Shown: positions 35,439-44,554, counted from the first letter of the stretch. The stretch: 64,000 bases of DNA from JAVJST01 sp965229715 (GCA_965229715.1 CBDDJL010000004.1:186001-250000), one strand, 5' to 3'. The notes: a model not told the origin generated them from the letters alone. A program made the numbers and translations.

Positions 35439-35477
35439 GTCGGAGTCGCTGCTGCGATCCGCAAAATGCGATCCGAC
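35439..35477. terminator. Possible bidirectional hairpin between convergent genes
   Basis: GTCGGAGTCGC (35439-35449) pairs with GCGATCCGAC (35468-35477) with one bulged base. A direct repeat TGCGATCC (35453-35460 and 35467-35474) overlaps it. It sits between the convergent ends of the GhrA-like gene and the DAO flavoprotein gene. There is no proper T-run after either arm, so termination is only a possibility. Confidence 0.3.
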
Positions 35478-35501
35478 TTTGGGGCCAGTCTCGATTGCCG
35501 T

Positions 35502-36731
35502 CTATTCGCCGTCACTCCGCGACTTCGAGGCCCTGGCGGCGGCACACCGGGCGCGAAACGGCGCACAAAAGGGATCGACCCGCCCAAATCGATCGGGCCG
35601 AAACGGCTCGACATCGAAGACGGGCTGCCGTCCCAGCATCAGATCGCTTACCGCATCGCCCATCCCGGCCGACAGGGTAATTCCGGAACCGCAAGCGCCC
35701 GCGGCGGCATAGAAGCCGGACACGCCGGGAACGGGTCCCAGAACGATTTCCCCGTCCGGTGTGTATGATGACAGCCCGCACATGTAGTCGGAGAACCGGG
35801 CGTTCTCGATCGCCGGAAAAAATTGCGCCAAGCCCTCGTATGAAGCCGCAAGAACATCCCAGTGTTCGTCTCCTTCGGTCGGCGAGAAAACGGCAGGATC
35901 GTCGGGTAATTCGCGGGCGTCGAACGTGACGGAACGGGGTTCCTGTACGCCGAGAACCAAAGCGCCGACTTCGGGACGCGTATAAGCGGCAACGTCGGGA
36001 AGGATCGTTACCGGATGCTCTCCGCCGTACGTCTCTGCAGGTTCAGTGATCCAGAAGTGACTCCGCACCGGCGCCATGGGTAGCGGAAAACCGACACGTT
36101 CCGAAAACACCGCGGCCCAGGCCCCACAGGCGTCAACGACGGAGCCGCAGGCGATCTCTCCGGCATCGGTCACGACACCCACGACGTCTTGCTTGCGCGT
36201 CAGGACATCCCGCACATTCGTGCGCGGGCGCACCACGGCGCCGCGTGCCCGTGCCGCCTTGATATAGAAAACCGTCAAGAGATAAGGATCTATGTAGCCG
36301 TCAGTGGGCAGGAAAAGGGCCGTTTGAATGACGCCGGTATCCAGCCACGGCACCATCTTGCCGACCTCGGCGATACTCGGCCATTGAACCGGTATCCCCC
36401 ACGTCGATGCGTCGCGTGCCATGGCATCCAGTTCCGCCGCACGGTCCGCGGATGCGGCGATCCGCAGGCTACCGACATTGTGATACCCCACACTCTCCCC
36501 GAGTTCCTTTTCGAGCAACGGTATGGTGTCCACTGTCAGCTTCGCCAACGGCGTTTTCGAAACCTTCGTGGACGATTGCAGAACCAGTCCGGCGGCCCGA
36601 CTGGACGCGGCGCTCGCCAGGTCGTTGCGCTCGACCAGCAAGATCTTTCCTGCATCCTTGCAGGCCAGGTGATAGGCGATTGAGGCGCCGACGATACCGC
36701 CGCCAACAATGACGTGATCGAATGTGTCCAC
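35502..36731 (-). CDS. FAD-dependent oxidoreductase (DAO family)
   Basis: A 409-residue flavoprotein of the glycine/D-amino-acid/sarcosine oxidase family. The FAD motif VIVGGGIVGASIAYHLA begins about seven residues from the start, followed by a second-motif Glu in LLVERND. The C-terminal LGPVPGVSGFYAAAGACGSG contacts FAD. A GTG at 36731 with AAGG six bases ahead was chosen; the frame stays open to a TTG at 36806. No folate-binding domain is attached. It lies downstream of tmm on the same strand but behind a terminator and a 640-bp gap, so it is a separate transcript. The substrate is probably a secondary or primary amino acid. Confidence 0.87.
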   Translation of the reverse strand: MDTFDHVIVGGGIVGASIAYHLACKDAGKILLVERNDLASAASSRAAGLVLQSSTKVSKTPLAKLTVDTIPLLEKELGESVGYHNVGSLRIAASADRAAELDAMARDASTWGIPVQWPSIAEVGKMVPWLDTGVIQTALFLPTDGYIDPYLLTVFYIKAARARGAVVRPRTNVRDVLTRKQDVVGVVTDAGEIACGSVVDACGAWAAVFSERVGFPLPMAPVRSHFWITEPAETYGGEHPVTILPDVAAYTRPEVGALVLGVQEPRSVTFDARELPDDPAVFSPTEGDEHWDVLAASYEGLAQFFPAIENARFSDYMCGLSSYTPDGEIVLGPVPGVSGFYAAAGACGSGITLSAGMGDAVSDLMLGRQPVFDVEPFRPDRFGRVDPFCAPFRARCAAARASKSRSDGE

Positions 36732-36865
36732 GAAGACCTTGCCGGGAAATGCGTTCGGGAATCGGCTCTTCACGACGTTAGTCGAAGATACCGAACCCGT
36801 CAGCAAGATAAACCTTCAGGTCTGGCAACAGGCACGTTCTCCGCCGCGCGTTCTGAGCCTGACCC

Positions 36866-36894
36866 TTGACAATATGGGTTTATTGTCCTATATT
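36866..36894 (+). promoter_or_regulatory. Consensus sigma-70 promoter with embedded inverted repeat
   Basis: TTGACA (36866-36871), a 17-base spacer and TATATT (36889-36894): a near-perfect housekeeping promoter, reading right. Inside it GACAATA (36868-36874) and TATTGTC (36881-36887) form a perfect 7-bp inverted repeat, placed as an operator that would block RNA polymerase. No coding gene follows on that strand. The same site also lies 135-165 bp upstream of the leftward DAO gene and might control it. Confidence 0.65.
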
Positions 36895-36899
36895 ATGCT

Positions 36900-37095
36900 T
36901 TGCTCATTGCGATGGTGAATATGTGCCGACGTGAGTGTCATTCGACTCGCGCCGGTGGGATGGCTTGGCGAGGCCTGTGCGAAATCTATCCGGGCCATTG
37001 CTCCCCGCCCTATCCCTTCGCCTGACAGGCGGAGGAACAGGATGGTGAGCATGTTCAGAAATGCGAAGCACCCGGGAGTGCATGAACATTTCTAA
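36900..37095 (+). ncRNA. Candidate untranslated transcript
   Basis: Region expected to be transcribed from the promoter at 36866. It has CGTGAGT pairing with ACTCGCG (about 36930-36955, one G-U pair), CGCCTG-A-CAGGCG at 37019-37031, and ATGTTCA/TGAACAT enclosing GCAC/GTGC at 37051-37089. The longest frame (36 codons from about 36912) has no ribosome binding site. I recognise no known RNA family or riboswitch. This is a hypothesis based on promoter and structure only. Confidence 0.3.
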
Positions 37096-37306
37096 ACGAA
37101 ACTAAACATTTTCCGGAATCGTCGTTGAAAAACAACGGGTTGAAATTTGCAAGAAATCGCGAAATCTGATCAAAGCTAATCCGGCCCTAAACAAAAAGCG
37201 AGATGAGTCCGGCAAATACGGTGGATCGCAACGGACACCGTAGCTGCATCGTCTCCGCATCTTGGCGGCGTCATGGCGCGCGTACCGCGATCCAAACGCG
37301 GCACGG

Positions 37307-37344
37307 AAAAAGAGGCCGCCCCCGGGACAAACAGGGACGGCCTC
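37307..37344 (-). terminator. Rho-independent terminator of tmm
   Basis: On the minus strand a GC-rich stem (GAGGCCG pairing with CGGCCTC, extended by CCC/GGG after one mismatch; 37312-37344) is followed by TTTTT (37311-37307). It lies 27 bases after the tmm stop and closes the tdm-tmm transcript. Confidence 0.85.
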
Positions 37345-37370
37345 TTCTCGGACTGTACCGCAGCCTGCGA

Positions 37371-38708
37371 TCAGTTCTGTAGATATGCTTCCAGCGAGTC
37401 GTCCAGCGCATCCTTCCAAGGTGTGTGGTGCGCCGGCGCTATGGTGCCGGTCATGACCGACTTATAGCTGTTGTTGCGGAAGGTCATGATGTCTTTCTTC
37501 TTGTGCTTCTTCCACTGGAAGAACGCCTCGTTGGCGCCGTCCACGTCGAAGCTCGGATAGTCGGTCTCGGCGATCAGTTCCTTGACGTAATCGCCCTGAT
37601 AGCGGATCGCGTCGTAATCGTCCTCGCCGGCATCCTCGCGGGCCACGCGATCGACCACGTCCGCCGCCCGCGCATCGCGGTCCGGCACCTCGATCCGGCC
37701 CAGAATGATGTCGCGCACGTACCAGGCCTGCGCATCGAACATGTTGAAGGTGTACCACTGGTCCTGCATGCCCAGGTAAAACAGCTTCGGATTGTCGACC
37801 CAGACGACGCCCTTATAGAGGTCGGCGGTCGCCAGCCGGTTGGCGGTACGCAGCTTGAGGCTCTCTTCCATGAACGGAAAATGATGGATGTAACCGGTGC
37901 ACAGGATGATGGCGTCGACCTCGGCGGTCGAGCCGTCCTTGAAGGTCGCGGTGTTCTTTTCGACCTTCTGCAGCAGCGGTACCTCCTTCCAGTTGTCGGG
38001 CCAATTGTAGCCCATCGGCGCCGTGCGGTGCGAAACGGTCACAGACTTGCAGCCGTACTTCCAGCACTGCGAGCCGATGTCCTCCGCCGAATAAGAGGTG
38101 CCGATGATCAGGATGTCCTTGTCCTTGAACTCCAGCGCATCGCGGAAGTCGTGGGCGTGCAGCACGCGGCCGTTGAACGTGCTGAAGCCCTCGAAGTGCG
38201 GCACGTTCGGGGTCGAGAAGTGCCCCGACGCACAGATCACGTGATCGAACTCTTCCGAGTACTCCTTGTCGTGCGGAAGATCGTGCACGGTCACCGTGAA
38301 CATGCCCGAGTCCTCGTCGTAGTCGACGCGGCGGACCGCAGTGCTGAAGCGAATGTACTTGCGGACATCGGCCTTGTTGACGCGGCCCTCGATATAATCG
38401 AACAGCACGGCCCGCGGCGGGTACGATGCGATCTGCTTGCCGAAGTGTTCCTCGAACGAGTAGTCGGCGAACTCGAGTCCTTCCTTCGGACCGTTCGACC
38501 AGAGATAGCGGTACATCGAGCAGTGCACCGGCTCGCCATACTGGTCGAGACCGGTCCGCCAGGTGTAGTTCCACAGGCCGCCCCAGTTGTCCTGCTTTTC
38601 GAAGCAGACGATTTCGGGGATTTCGGCCCCCTTCTCCGCGGCGGACTGGAACGCACGCAGCTGCGCCAATCCCGACGGTCCGGCGCCGATGATTGCAACT
38701 CTCGTCAT
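37371..38708 (-). CDS. tmm: Trimethylamine monooxygenase (bacterial FMO)
   Basis: A 445-residue class B flavin monooxygenase that oxidises trimethylamine to its N-oxide with NADPH and O2. FAD motif GAGPSGL at 8-14, FMO-type signature FNGRVLHAHDF at 178-188, and NADPH motif GTSYSAEDIG at 203-212, whose Tyr206 is probably the gating Tyr described in bacterial Tmm. Blocks such as FADYSFEEHFGK, MQDQWYTFNMFDAQAWY and the C-terminal PAHHTPWKDALDDSLE are characteristic of Tmm rather than generic FMOs. AGGGAG lies nine bases before the ATG. It follows tdm by 64 bases in one operon and ends at a strong terminator. Confidence 0.94.
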   Translation of the reverse strand: MTRVAIIGAGPSGLAQLRAFQSAAEKGAEIPEIVCFEKQDNWGGLWNYTWRTGLDQYGEPVHCSMYRYLWSNGPKEGLEFADYSFEEHFGKQIASYPPRAVLFDYIEGRVNKADVRKYIRFSTAVRRVDYDEDSGMFTVTVHDLPHDKEYSEEFDHVICASGHFSTPNVPHFEGFSTFNGRVLHAHDFRDALEFKDKDILIIGTSYSAEDIGSQCWKYGCKSVTVSHRTAPMGYNWPDNWKEVPLLQKVEKNTATFKDGSTAEVDAIILCTGYIHHFPFMEESLKLRTANRLATADLYKGVVWVDNPKLFYLGMQDQWYTFNMFDAQAWYVRDIILGRIEVPDRDARAADVVDRVAREDAGEDDYDAIRYQGDYVKELIAETDYPSFDVDGANEAFFQWKKHKKKDIMTFRNNSYKSVMTGTIAPAHHTPWKDALDDSLEAYLQN

Positions 38709-38772
38709 GGTCGTTAACTCCCTTTCGATTGTGTTCTTGTGTTCAGTTCAGGACCGGCCGTTCCCCTGGTTC

Positions 38773-41121
38773 CTACGACCGCGGCCGTTCCTTTTTCGGA
38801 TCGTAATGCGGGAACGATACCACCGTTGCCGGCAGGCGCTTTTGATGTCCGTCAAGTTTGCCGACTTCGACTTCGGTGCCCGGCTCTGCGTACTCCGCCG
38901 CGATGCGGCAAAGCGCGATGTTCTTGGCCAGCACCGGCGAGCGCATGGCGCTGGTGACGACGCCGACCTGGTGCCGCCCAACCCGCACGCAATCGCCATG
39001 GGCGGCGCGCTCGTTGCCGACCAGCTCAAGTCCGACGAGCTTGCGCTGCGGGTTCTCCTTGCGTTTGGTCAGCGCCGCGCGGCCGATGAAGTCTTCCTGT
39101 TTTGTCTTCAACGGAACGGTGAAGCCGATGCCCGCCTCGAACGGGTCGGTCTGATCGTCGAACTCGTAGCCGGCAAAGATCAGCCCGGATTCGATGCGCA
39201 GCATATCGAGCGCCTCAAGACCCAACGGCTTCAACCCATGAGGTCCGCCGGCGGCCCAGACGGCGTCCCACACAGCCGGCGCATCGGTCGGGTGGCAGAA
39301 AATCTCGTAACCGAGCTCGCCCGAATAACCGGTGCGCGACACGACAACGGGGATGCCGTCATGATCGCCGATCCGGCCGATCGAGAACTTGAACCACTCC
39401 ATCTCGCCCATGCTCGCCTGGGTCGGCGGGGTCCAGACAATCTGTTTCAGGATGTCGCGGCTGAGCGGGCCCTGTACTGCAATGTTGTGCAGATGGTCGG
39501 TCGACGATAGCACGCGGACATCGAGCCCCATGTCGGCCGCCTGCTTGCGGAGCCAGTCGCCGCCGTGGTCGTTGCCGCCGATCCAACGGAAGGTGTCGTC
39601 GCCCATCCGGAACAGCGTGCCGTCGTCGATCATCGTGCCGGTCTCGTAGCACATGGCGGTGTAGACCACGTCGCCGGGCGCCAGCCGGCGCACGTTGCGC
39701 GTCAGGCAATGCTGCAGCAACGACTCCGCATCCGGTCCGACGACTTCGAACTTGCGCAGCGCCGAGAGATCGAGCACCACCGCCTTTTCGCGGCAGGCCC
39801 AGTATTCGTCGACCGCGCCGTGGCCGGTGAAATCGTTCGGCAGCCAGTAGCCGTTATACTCGACGAAGTTCCGCGTCAGCGCCGATGTTCGTGGATGGAA
39901 TCCCGTTTCTTTCGTCATCGCCGCCTCCGAGTCGGGCCGTTTCCTGAAGCCGATGCTGCGTTTTGCCTCGAGCCCGGCGGGATACGTCCGGATGTGAATA
40001 TCCGTCGGGTCCCATCCGTTCGCAGCCGTCGTATCGTCGGGACATGCCGACGATACGCAAACGAGATCGGTCAATGCCTGCATCAGAACGAAGTCGCCCG
40101 GTTGCGACCAGGGTTCATCGAGATACAGCTGGTTATGGTCGTCGATTGCCGTGTTGTAGAAGAAGTTCATTGCCATCCAGCCGCGACGCGGCGTGATGGG
40201 ATACGGTTCAAGCGCACCGTTGAAGTTCTCCGAGCAATTGACGTGGCCCGGATACCCCATGTCGTCGTAGTATTTGGCGAAGCAGGCCAGACCGAAAGCA
40301 TCGTGACGCGTGCAGGTGTCCTGGACCAATTCGATCAACGGCGTCATTTCGTAATCGAAGTACTTCGAATGGACGCCGGGTCCGGGATATCCGCTCGCCA
40401 TGAGCGCACGCGTCGCCGTGACGTCGAGACAGTGTTCGAGGCCCTTATCCAGCGAGGCCGCCGAAAAAGCCTGGAAGTCGGTGCACTGCCGGCCCGACAC
40501 ATCGATCACCTGAATGAACTCGCCCGCCTTGACCTCATAGGCCTGCGCCGTCCGGCGATCGATCCGCTGGTCGAGGCGCGGCGCCGCGAGAGGGTCCGGC
40601 AAGTGCTCGTCGCCGGTATCGGACGGGTTCGCCCGCTCGATGAAGACCGTCAGATCGGTCGGCGGATTGTGCTCGTCGACCCGCATCGGCTTACCCGGCG
40701 CGGCAATCAACAGCACGCCCTTGTCCGAAGACGTGAATTGCGTTTCGTCGCCGGCCCGGCTGTCGGGCGAGAATGCGACAACGCCAACCGCTCCTTCGAG
40801 GGAGAGGCCGTCCCGCGTGAGGCGCGACGCGAGCGCACCGCCTGCGCCTTCGCGTTCCAGCGTGCCGAGCAATCCCGCCGGCGGCCCGCCCGGACTTTTA
40901 CCGAGCAGGCCCGGATCGGCTTTGCCGTTCGGCGTGAACGCAACGATTTCAGCTTGCTGGCCGCCCTCGACGTTGACGATCCGAACCTTGTCGCCGGGCT
41001 CGATGCGGACGGTTACACTGCCGCCGCCGCTAACCTGATAGCGCTCGACGCCACGCGGCAATGCCGCCGCTCCGAACCGCATTGTCCGCGGTCTTTGCGC
41101 GCCGGTCATGATGGGCTGCAT
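38773..41121 (-). CDS. tdm: Trimethylamine N-oxide demethylase (aldolase)
   Basis: A 782-residue two-domain protein converting TMAO to dimethylamine and formaldehyde, the latter captured on tetrahydrofolate. The N-terminal half (about 15-390) is a DUF1989-type zinc domain; candidate zinc Cys are C270, C280, C296, C355 and C360, and D214 in QCTDFQAF is a likely catalytic Asp. The C-terminal half (about 405-775) is GcvT plus GcvT_C, with RTGYSGELGYEIF and the folate-site Glu region. The domain order matches Tdm and not DMGDH, because no FAD domain is present. It is upstream of tmm in the same operon; AGGGAG precedes its ATG. Confidence 0.92.
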   Translation of the reverse strand: MQPIMTGAQRPRTMRFGAAALPRGVERYQVSGGGSVTVRIEPGDKVRIVNVEGGQQAEIVAFTPNGKADPGLLGKSPGGPPAGLLGTLEREGAGGALASRLTRDGLSLEGAVGVVAFSPDSRAGDETQFTSSDKGVLLIAAPGKPMRVDEHNPPTDLTVFIERANPSDTGDEHLPDPLAAPRLDQRIDRRTAQAYEVKAGEFIQVIDVSGRQCTDFQAFSAASLDKGLEHCLDVTATRALMASGYPGPGVHSKYFDYEMTPLIELVQDTCTRHDAFGLACFAKYYDDMGYPGHVNCSENFNGALEPYPITPRRGWMAMNFFYNTAIDDHNQLYLDEPWSQPGDFVLMQALTDLVCVSSACPDDTTAANGWDPTDIHIRTYPAGLEAKRSIGFRKRPDSEAAMTKETGFHPRTSALTRNFVEYNGYWLPNDFTGHGAVDEYWACREKAVVLDLSALRKFEVVGPDAESLLQHCLTRNVRRLAPGDVVYTAMCYETGTMIDDGTLFRMGDDTFRWIGGNDHGGDWLRKQAADMGLDVRVLSSTDHLHNIAVQGPLSRDILKQIVWTPPTQASMGEMEWFKFSIGRIGDHDGIPVVVSRTGYSGELGYEIFCHPTDAPAVWDAVWAAGGPHGLKPLGLEALDMLRIESGLIFAGYEFDDQTDPFEAGIGFTVPLKTKQEDFIGRAALTKRKENPQRKLVGLELVGNERAAHGDCVRVGRHQVGVVTSAMRSPVLAKNIALCRIAAEYAEPGTEVEVGKLDGHQKRLPATVVSFPHYDPKKERPRS

Positions 41122-41309
41122 CGCAGATCGCTCCCTGTGCCTGCCGTATTTTGATCTTATTGTGGCGGTTTCCGGTCAGTCTGTCCAAATCAAGATGGTG
41201 GTTCAAGGAGCGTAATGGGCCATATTTGGTTGAGGCCCGGCGCCCATGGACAGCTGCTTACGCGTTGTCCGAGATCAATTGTGCCGTGGCGGCAACGGGA
41301 GGCTAGCAC

Positions 41310-41690
41310 ATGACCGAAGCGAAAAAGGAAGCGGCGAAGAACGAACCGCAGCGCGAGATCGTCAATATCTATGAGACCGCTTTCAAGCCGTACGACATGG
41401 AGGGCCCGGTTCAGGACGACATGAGCTATCTCGACCTGACCTACGACCGCGACGGCGCGCAGCAGGGCTGCTACGTGATTCGCATGGAACCGGGCGCCGA
41501 GACGATTGCCCATACTCATCGGTTCAACGAGGACTATCTGATTCTCGAGGGCGACCTGATCGAGCCGGATGGCCGGATTCTTGGCCCCGGCGATTTCGTG
41601 CATCAGGACCCCGGCACGCATCACAACTCGCGAACCGAAAACGGTTGCCTGCTGATCGGTTGCGATTGGGGTCCGCGGAGCACGACGTAA
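41310..41690 (+). CDS. ChrR-like cupin domain protein
   Basis: A 126-residue single cupin. Metal-binding motif 1 is HTHRFNEDYLILEGD and motif 2 is PGDFVHQDPGTHHNS, giving His, His, Glu and His candidate ligands. The pattern resembles the cupin of ChrR anti-sigma factors and of small metal-binding cupins. It is divergent from tdm across a 188-bp gap, which must contain both promoters, and convergent with the receiver gene at 41713. A role in the TMA pathway is suggested by position only. Confidence 0.83.
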   Translation: MTEAKKEAAKNEPQREIVNIYETAFKPYDMEGPVQDDMSYLDLTYDRDGAQQGCYVIRMEPGAETIAHTHRFNEDYLILEGDLIEPDGRILGPGDFVHQDPGTHHNSRTENGCLLIGCDWGPRSTT

Positions 41691-41712
41691 GAGTACGCCC
41701 TCGACTACCAGC

Positions 41713-42144
41713 CTATTTTGGCAATTCGACGACCCGCCAGTAGGTATCGATCATGGAGAGCGCTTCGAGAAAGGTGTTTTCGGGATCACTTTTCTTGATG
41801 TAGCCGGCAATATGACGCCGGTATGCTTCGGTAATGTCTTCGTCGGAATCCGATGACGTCAGGATGAACACCACGTCCAGCGACAATTCCGGATCGATCC
41901 GCAGATGATCGAGGAACTCGAAACCGCTCATTCGCGGCATGGTCAGGTCGAGAATGATGAGGTAGGGCGGTTCGACCCTCTCGGCGCCGTTCTCGCCGCG
42001 AAGGATGTTGAGCGCGTCCAGCCCGTCCATCGCGCGCCTGACAGGATTGACCATCCTTAGATTCCTGAAGCTCCTGGTCAGGGTCTTGAAATCGAGATCG
42101 TCGTCTTCGATGACGAGAAACGTGACCTCTTTATGCGTCGGCAT
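41713..42144 (-). CDS. Single-domain response regulator (Rcp1-like)
   Basis: A 143-residue stand-alone receiver. Acidic pocket D14-D15, phospho-acceptor D66 in IILDLTMPRMSG, Thr in FILTSSDSDED and Lys in GYIKKSD. There is no output domain. This shape is the phytochrome-associated Rcp1 type, which docks on kinases with the same HisKA class as the upstream gene. It overlaps the kinase gene by 14 bases, so translation is probably coupled, and it ends the operon. Confidence 0.93.
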   Translation of the reverse strand: MPTHKEVTFLVIEDDDLDFKTLTRSFRNLRMVNPVRRAMDGLDALNILRGENGAERVEPPYLIILDLTMPRMSGFEFLDHLRIDPELSLDVVFILTSSDSDEDITEAYRRHIAGYIKKSDPENTFLEALSMIDTYWRVVELPK

Positions 42145-43573
42145 TCACATTCTCCCTCTTCGGCCATGAAAAACACATGGCGCAACCGCGATCCGTCAAT
42201 GGGCTCTCGATGGCGAACGTTCCGCCGTGCTGCTCGATAATCCTTTTGACAAGAGCCAATCCCATGCCCGAGGACTCGTACACATCTCTGCGTTTAAGGG
42301 TCTGGAATATCTGCATGACCTTATCGTGAAATTCGGGCGCGATCCCCGGCCCGTCATCCTCCACCCTGAATGCATAGAAAGCGCCTGCATCCCGGCATGA
42401 GACGGTGATGCGGCCATCGGTCCGGTCATGGTGCTTGATGGCGTTGTCGAGCAGGTTGTGCAGCACCTGATGTACGTGCACGCGAATTGTTCTTAAAGTA
42501 GGCAATTCGCCGCGCGTCTCGATCTTGATTTCTGCCGGTGCGTTCAACAGCAAGATGACCTCGTCGAGGACCGACTCGACATTCACATCCTCGGTATCAT
42601 GCTGGCGCGTCGACGCCCGCGAGTACTCCAAAAGACTGTTGAGCAAGCCGTCCAAGCGCCTCGCCCGCCCCTTCAGCAGCTTCATGTTCTCCCGCGTGTC
42701 GTCGTTCATGACATCCGAGAGATCCTCTTCGATCCAGGACGCAGTGGTTATGATCCCGCGTAACGGCGTGCGAAGGTCATGCGAGGCGACATAGGCAAAC
42801 TGTTCGAGGTCACGGTTCGAGCGTTCGAGATTGGCCGTATGAATAGCGACGGCCCGCTCTGCAATCTTGAGTGCCGCATACCGGCGGTCGAATTCCGCTT
42901 CGATCTCACGAATCTCGTTGCCGCGCCGGTCCTCGTGCTCGCCCTTCAGGTTGGCGTCGTCGGCCATCTTGAGAATCCGGTCGCGCAGACCAACGAGTGG
43001 GGACATAACGCCGACGATAAAAAAGATATAGACGATGACAACCAAACCGATGCTGAGCGCGCCGGCGACGATGGTTGCCGTCAGCATATGCTGCTCGACC
43101 TCCGTGATCTTCCGCGAATTGGCCGCGGACAGGCGTTTTGAGAGCGATGCCAACGTGTGCGACGATGCTAGAAACGAGTGCCACAACGGTGCCCGCGACG
43201 CAATTGCCGCGTTCTCCGTGCCCTCGAGGTTGCTCAGTCCTTCGAACGCACTCCGCATTTCGGCGACACGGCGCTGCATCCGACGGATAGCCGGAAGCTG
43301 GGCGTCTTGTATCTGCTCGAGTTCCGACAAAAGATCGTCGAGCGAAGAGATACGCTGATCGAACTGGCGCATTGCTCTTTCGCTGCGTCGGAGTTGAATC
43401 TCGTTGGCCAAGGTGGCGATGTCGAGAACGGCGGCGCTGACCCCCTCGGCGAGCTGTTCCTGCTTGCGCTGGTTGCGCACCTCGAGAACGCCGTTGATCT
43501 GTATCGCAACCGTTATGGCGATCAGGGTAACCAGGATGCCAGCGATGACATTCGCGCTCGTTGAGATACGCAC
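42131..43573 (-). CDS. Membrane sensor histidine kinase with helical periplasmic domain
   Basis: A 480-residue kinase. Transmembrane helix 1 at about 8-28, a periplasmic all-helical domain of about 135 residues (30-163; four-helix-bundle style), transmembrane helix 2 at about 165-190, a HAMP-like linker, HisKA with H265 in ASHDLRTPLRGI, and HATPase_c with DNAIKHHDRTDG and the G-box DGPGIAPEF. The start is a GTG with AGAGGGA about nine bases upstream. The next upstream gene encodes a periplasmic binding protein, a likely ligand-bound partner of the periplasmic domain. Confidence 0.92.
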   Translation of the reverse strand: MRISTSANVIAGILVTLIAITVAIQINGVLEVRNQRKQEQLAEGVSAAVLDIATLANEIQLRRSERAMRQFDQRISSLDDLLSELEQIQDAQLPAIRRMQRRVAEMRSAFEGLSNLEGTENAAIASRAPLWHSFLASSHTLASLSKRLSAANSRKITEVEQHMLTATIVAGALSIGLVVIVYIFFIVGVMSPLVGLRDRILKMADDANLKGEHEDRRGNEIREIEAEFDRRYAALKIAERAVAIHTANLERSNRDLEQFAYVASHDLRTPLRGIITTASWIEEDLSDVMNDDTRENMKLLKGRARRLDGLLNSLLEYSRASTRQHDTEDVNVESVLDEVILLLNAPAEIKIETRGELPTLRTIRVHVHQVLHNLLDNAIKHHDRTDGRITVSCRDAGAFYAFRVEDDGPGIAPEFHDKVMQIFQTLKRRDVYESSGMGLALVKRIIEQHGGTFAIESPLTDRGCAMCFSWPKRENVNADA

Positions 43574-43591
43574 GGCGAAATCCCTCTGAAA

Positions 43592-44554
43592 TCAGCGAAC
43601 GATGGTTACCAGCGTTGGATCAACTTCGAACAGCATGCTGTAATCAATACGATCCAGAAAATCGGGAACGTTGCCTGCCGAATGCCCGTGGTCTATCCGC
43701 CAGTGCGCCTCCTCCTCCATCAGGAAAATCATATCCTGAGATAGCGCGACATCCATTACATGGTCCGGCCAGAAGAACGCCACATCTTCCGGGTCGATAC
43801 CGAGACGATCACTGACGATACGCTGGGCATTTGCTTCGTTTTCGGAAGCCCACCGAGCAGCATCGACGAGCGCTGTCAGCATCCGGACAATATCCTGGCG
43901 CCGTTCTGCAATCGTGGCTTCAGTGACGACAATATCGAAGTAGTAGGACTGGCCGCCCTGAACCGTCATCTCAACAGCGCCGGCGCCAACCGCATCCGCG
44001 GCCAACTTTGCGTAGGGTTGCCAGCTGACGATACCGTCGACATCTCCCATGCTGAGCTTTTCCACCAACTTGCCGGGCTTGATGTCGACGGTTTTCACGC
44101 TCGACGAGTCGACGCCGTGCAGGTCCAACATCCGGCCCAGAAAGAACTCACTGATCGATTTCCCCCGCAGGCCGATGGTTTTTCCCGACAAATCCCGCGG
44201 TTCCGCAATACCGCGATCCGGTCTGACGACCAGCCTGACGTTCGAGATTGCGGCAATGGTCCCGATCAACCGCAGGTCAGTATGATTGAAACTTCGGGTC
44301 ACAAAGGCGAAGCCGGACATCGTCGCAACATCGAATTTCCCGGCGATGAGACCGTCCCCCGCCGCAACACCGGAACCGACGATGTCGACGTTGACATCGA
44401 CATCGTGCGCCTCAAAGAACCCTTGCCCTTGGGCCACCGCAATCAGCCACCCCGATTTGGACGTCGCAATCGCCAGCGGCTCAGCGCGGGCTGTGCCCAA
44501 CAACGTCAGGACGATTACGAGCGGAAGCGCAAAAATTCTGAGCATCAACATCAT
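43592..44554 (-). CDS. Periplasmic substrate-binding protein (SsuA/NMT1 type), probable sensor partner
   Basis: A 320-residue secreted protein with a Sec signal (about 1-24, ALPLVIVLTLLGTARA) and an NMT1/SsuA-like bilobal fold: SKSGWLIAVAQGQGFFEAH at the start, GLIAGKFDVATMSGFA and later DGIVSWQPYAKLAADA. Family members bind nitrate, taurine, sulphonates or pyrimidine precursors. There is no permease or ATPase gene nearby; instead it lies between two kinase genes on the same strand, 18 bases before the membrane kinase gene. The simplest reading is that it presents a ligand to that kinase. Confidence 0.88.
   Translation of the reverse strand: MMLMLRIFALPLVIVLTLLGTARAEPLAIATSKSGWLIAVAQGQGFFEAHDVDVNVDIVGSGVAAGDGLIAGKFDVATMSGFAFVTRSFNHTDLRLIGTIAAISNVRLVVRPDRGIAEPRDLSGKTIGLRGKSISEFFLGRMLDLHGVDSSSVKTVDIKPGKLVEKLSMGDVDGIVSWQPYAKLAADAVGAGAVEMTVQGGQSYYFDIVVTEATIAERRQDIVRMLTALVDAARWASENEANAQRIVSDRLGIDPEDVAFFWPDHVMDVALSQDMIFLMEEEAHWRIDHGHSAGNVPDFLDRIDYSMLFEVDPTLVTIVR

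Larger units (their letters stand above)
36732..37370. other. Long gene-free interval between the DAO and tmm genes
   Basis: This is the longest non-coding interval in the window (639 bp). It contains a near-consensus sigma-70 promoter at 36866-36894 pointing right, several inverted repeats at 36926-37089 with no convincing reading frame, an AT-richer segment at about 37090-37200, and the tmm terminator at 37307-37344. Frames in it lack ribosome binding sites and family features. Confidence 0.7.

Noticed and set aside
36866..37089. A riboswitch or known regulatory RNA in the DAO-tmm gap
   Set aside because: I compared it with glycine, SAM, cobalamin, 6S, SRP and T-box motifs by eye and found none of their conserved cores; only a generic candidate transcript is reported.
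37102..37419. A 105-residue frame on the minus strand after tmm
   Set aside because: It runs through the tmm terminator and the end of tmm, with no ribosome site and no family features.
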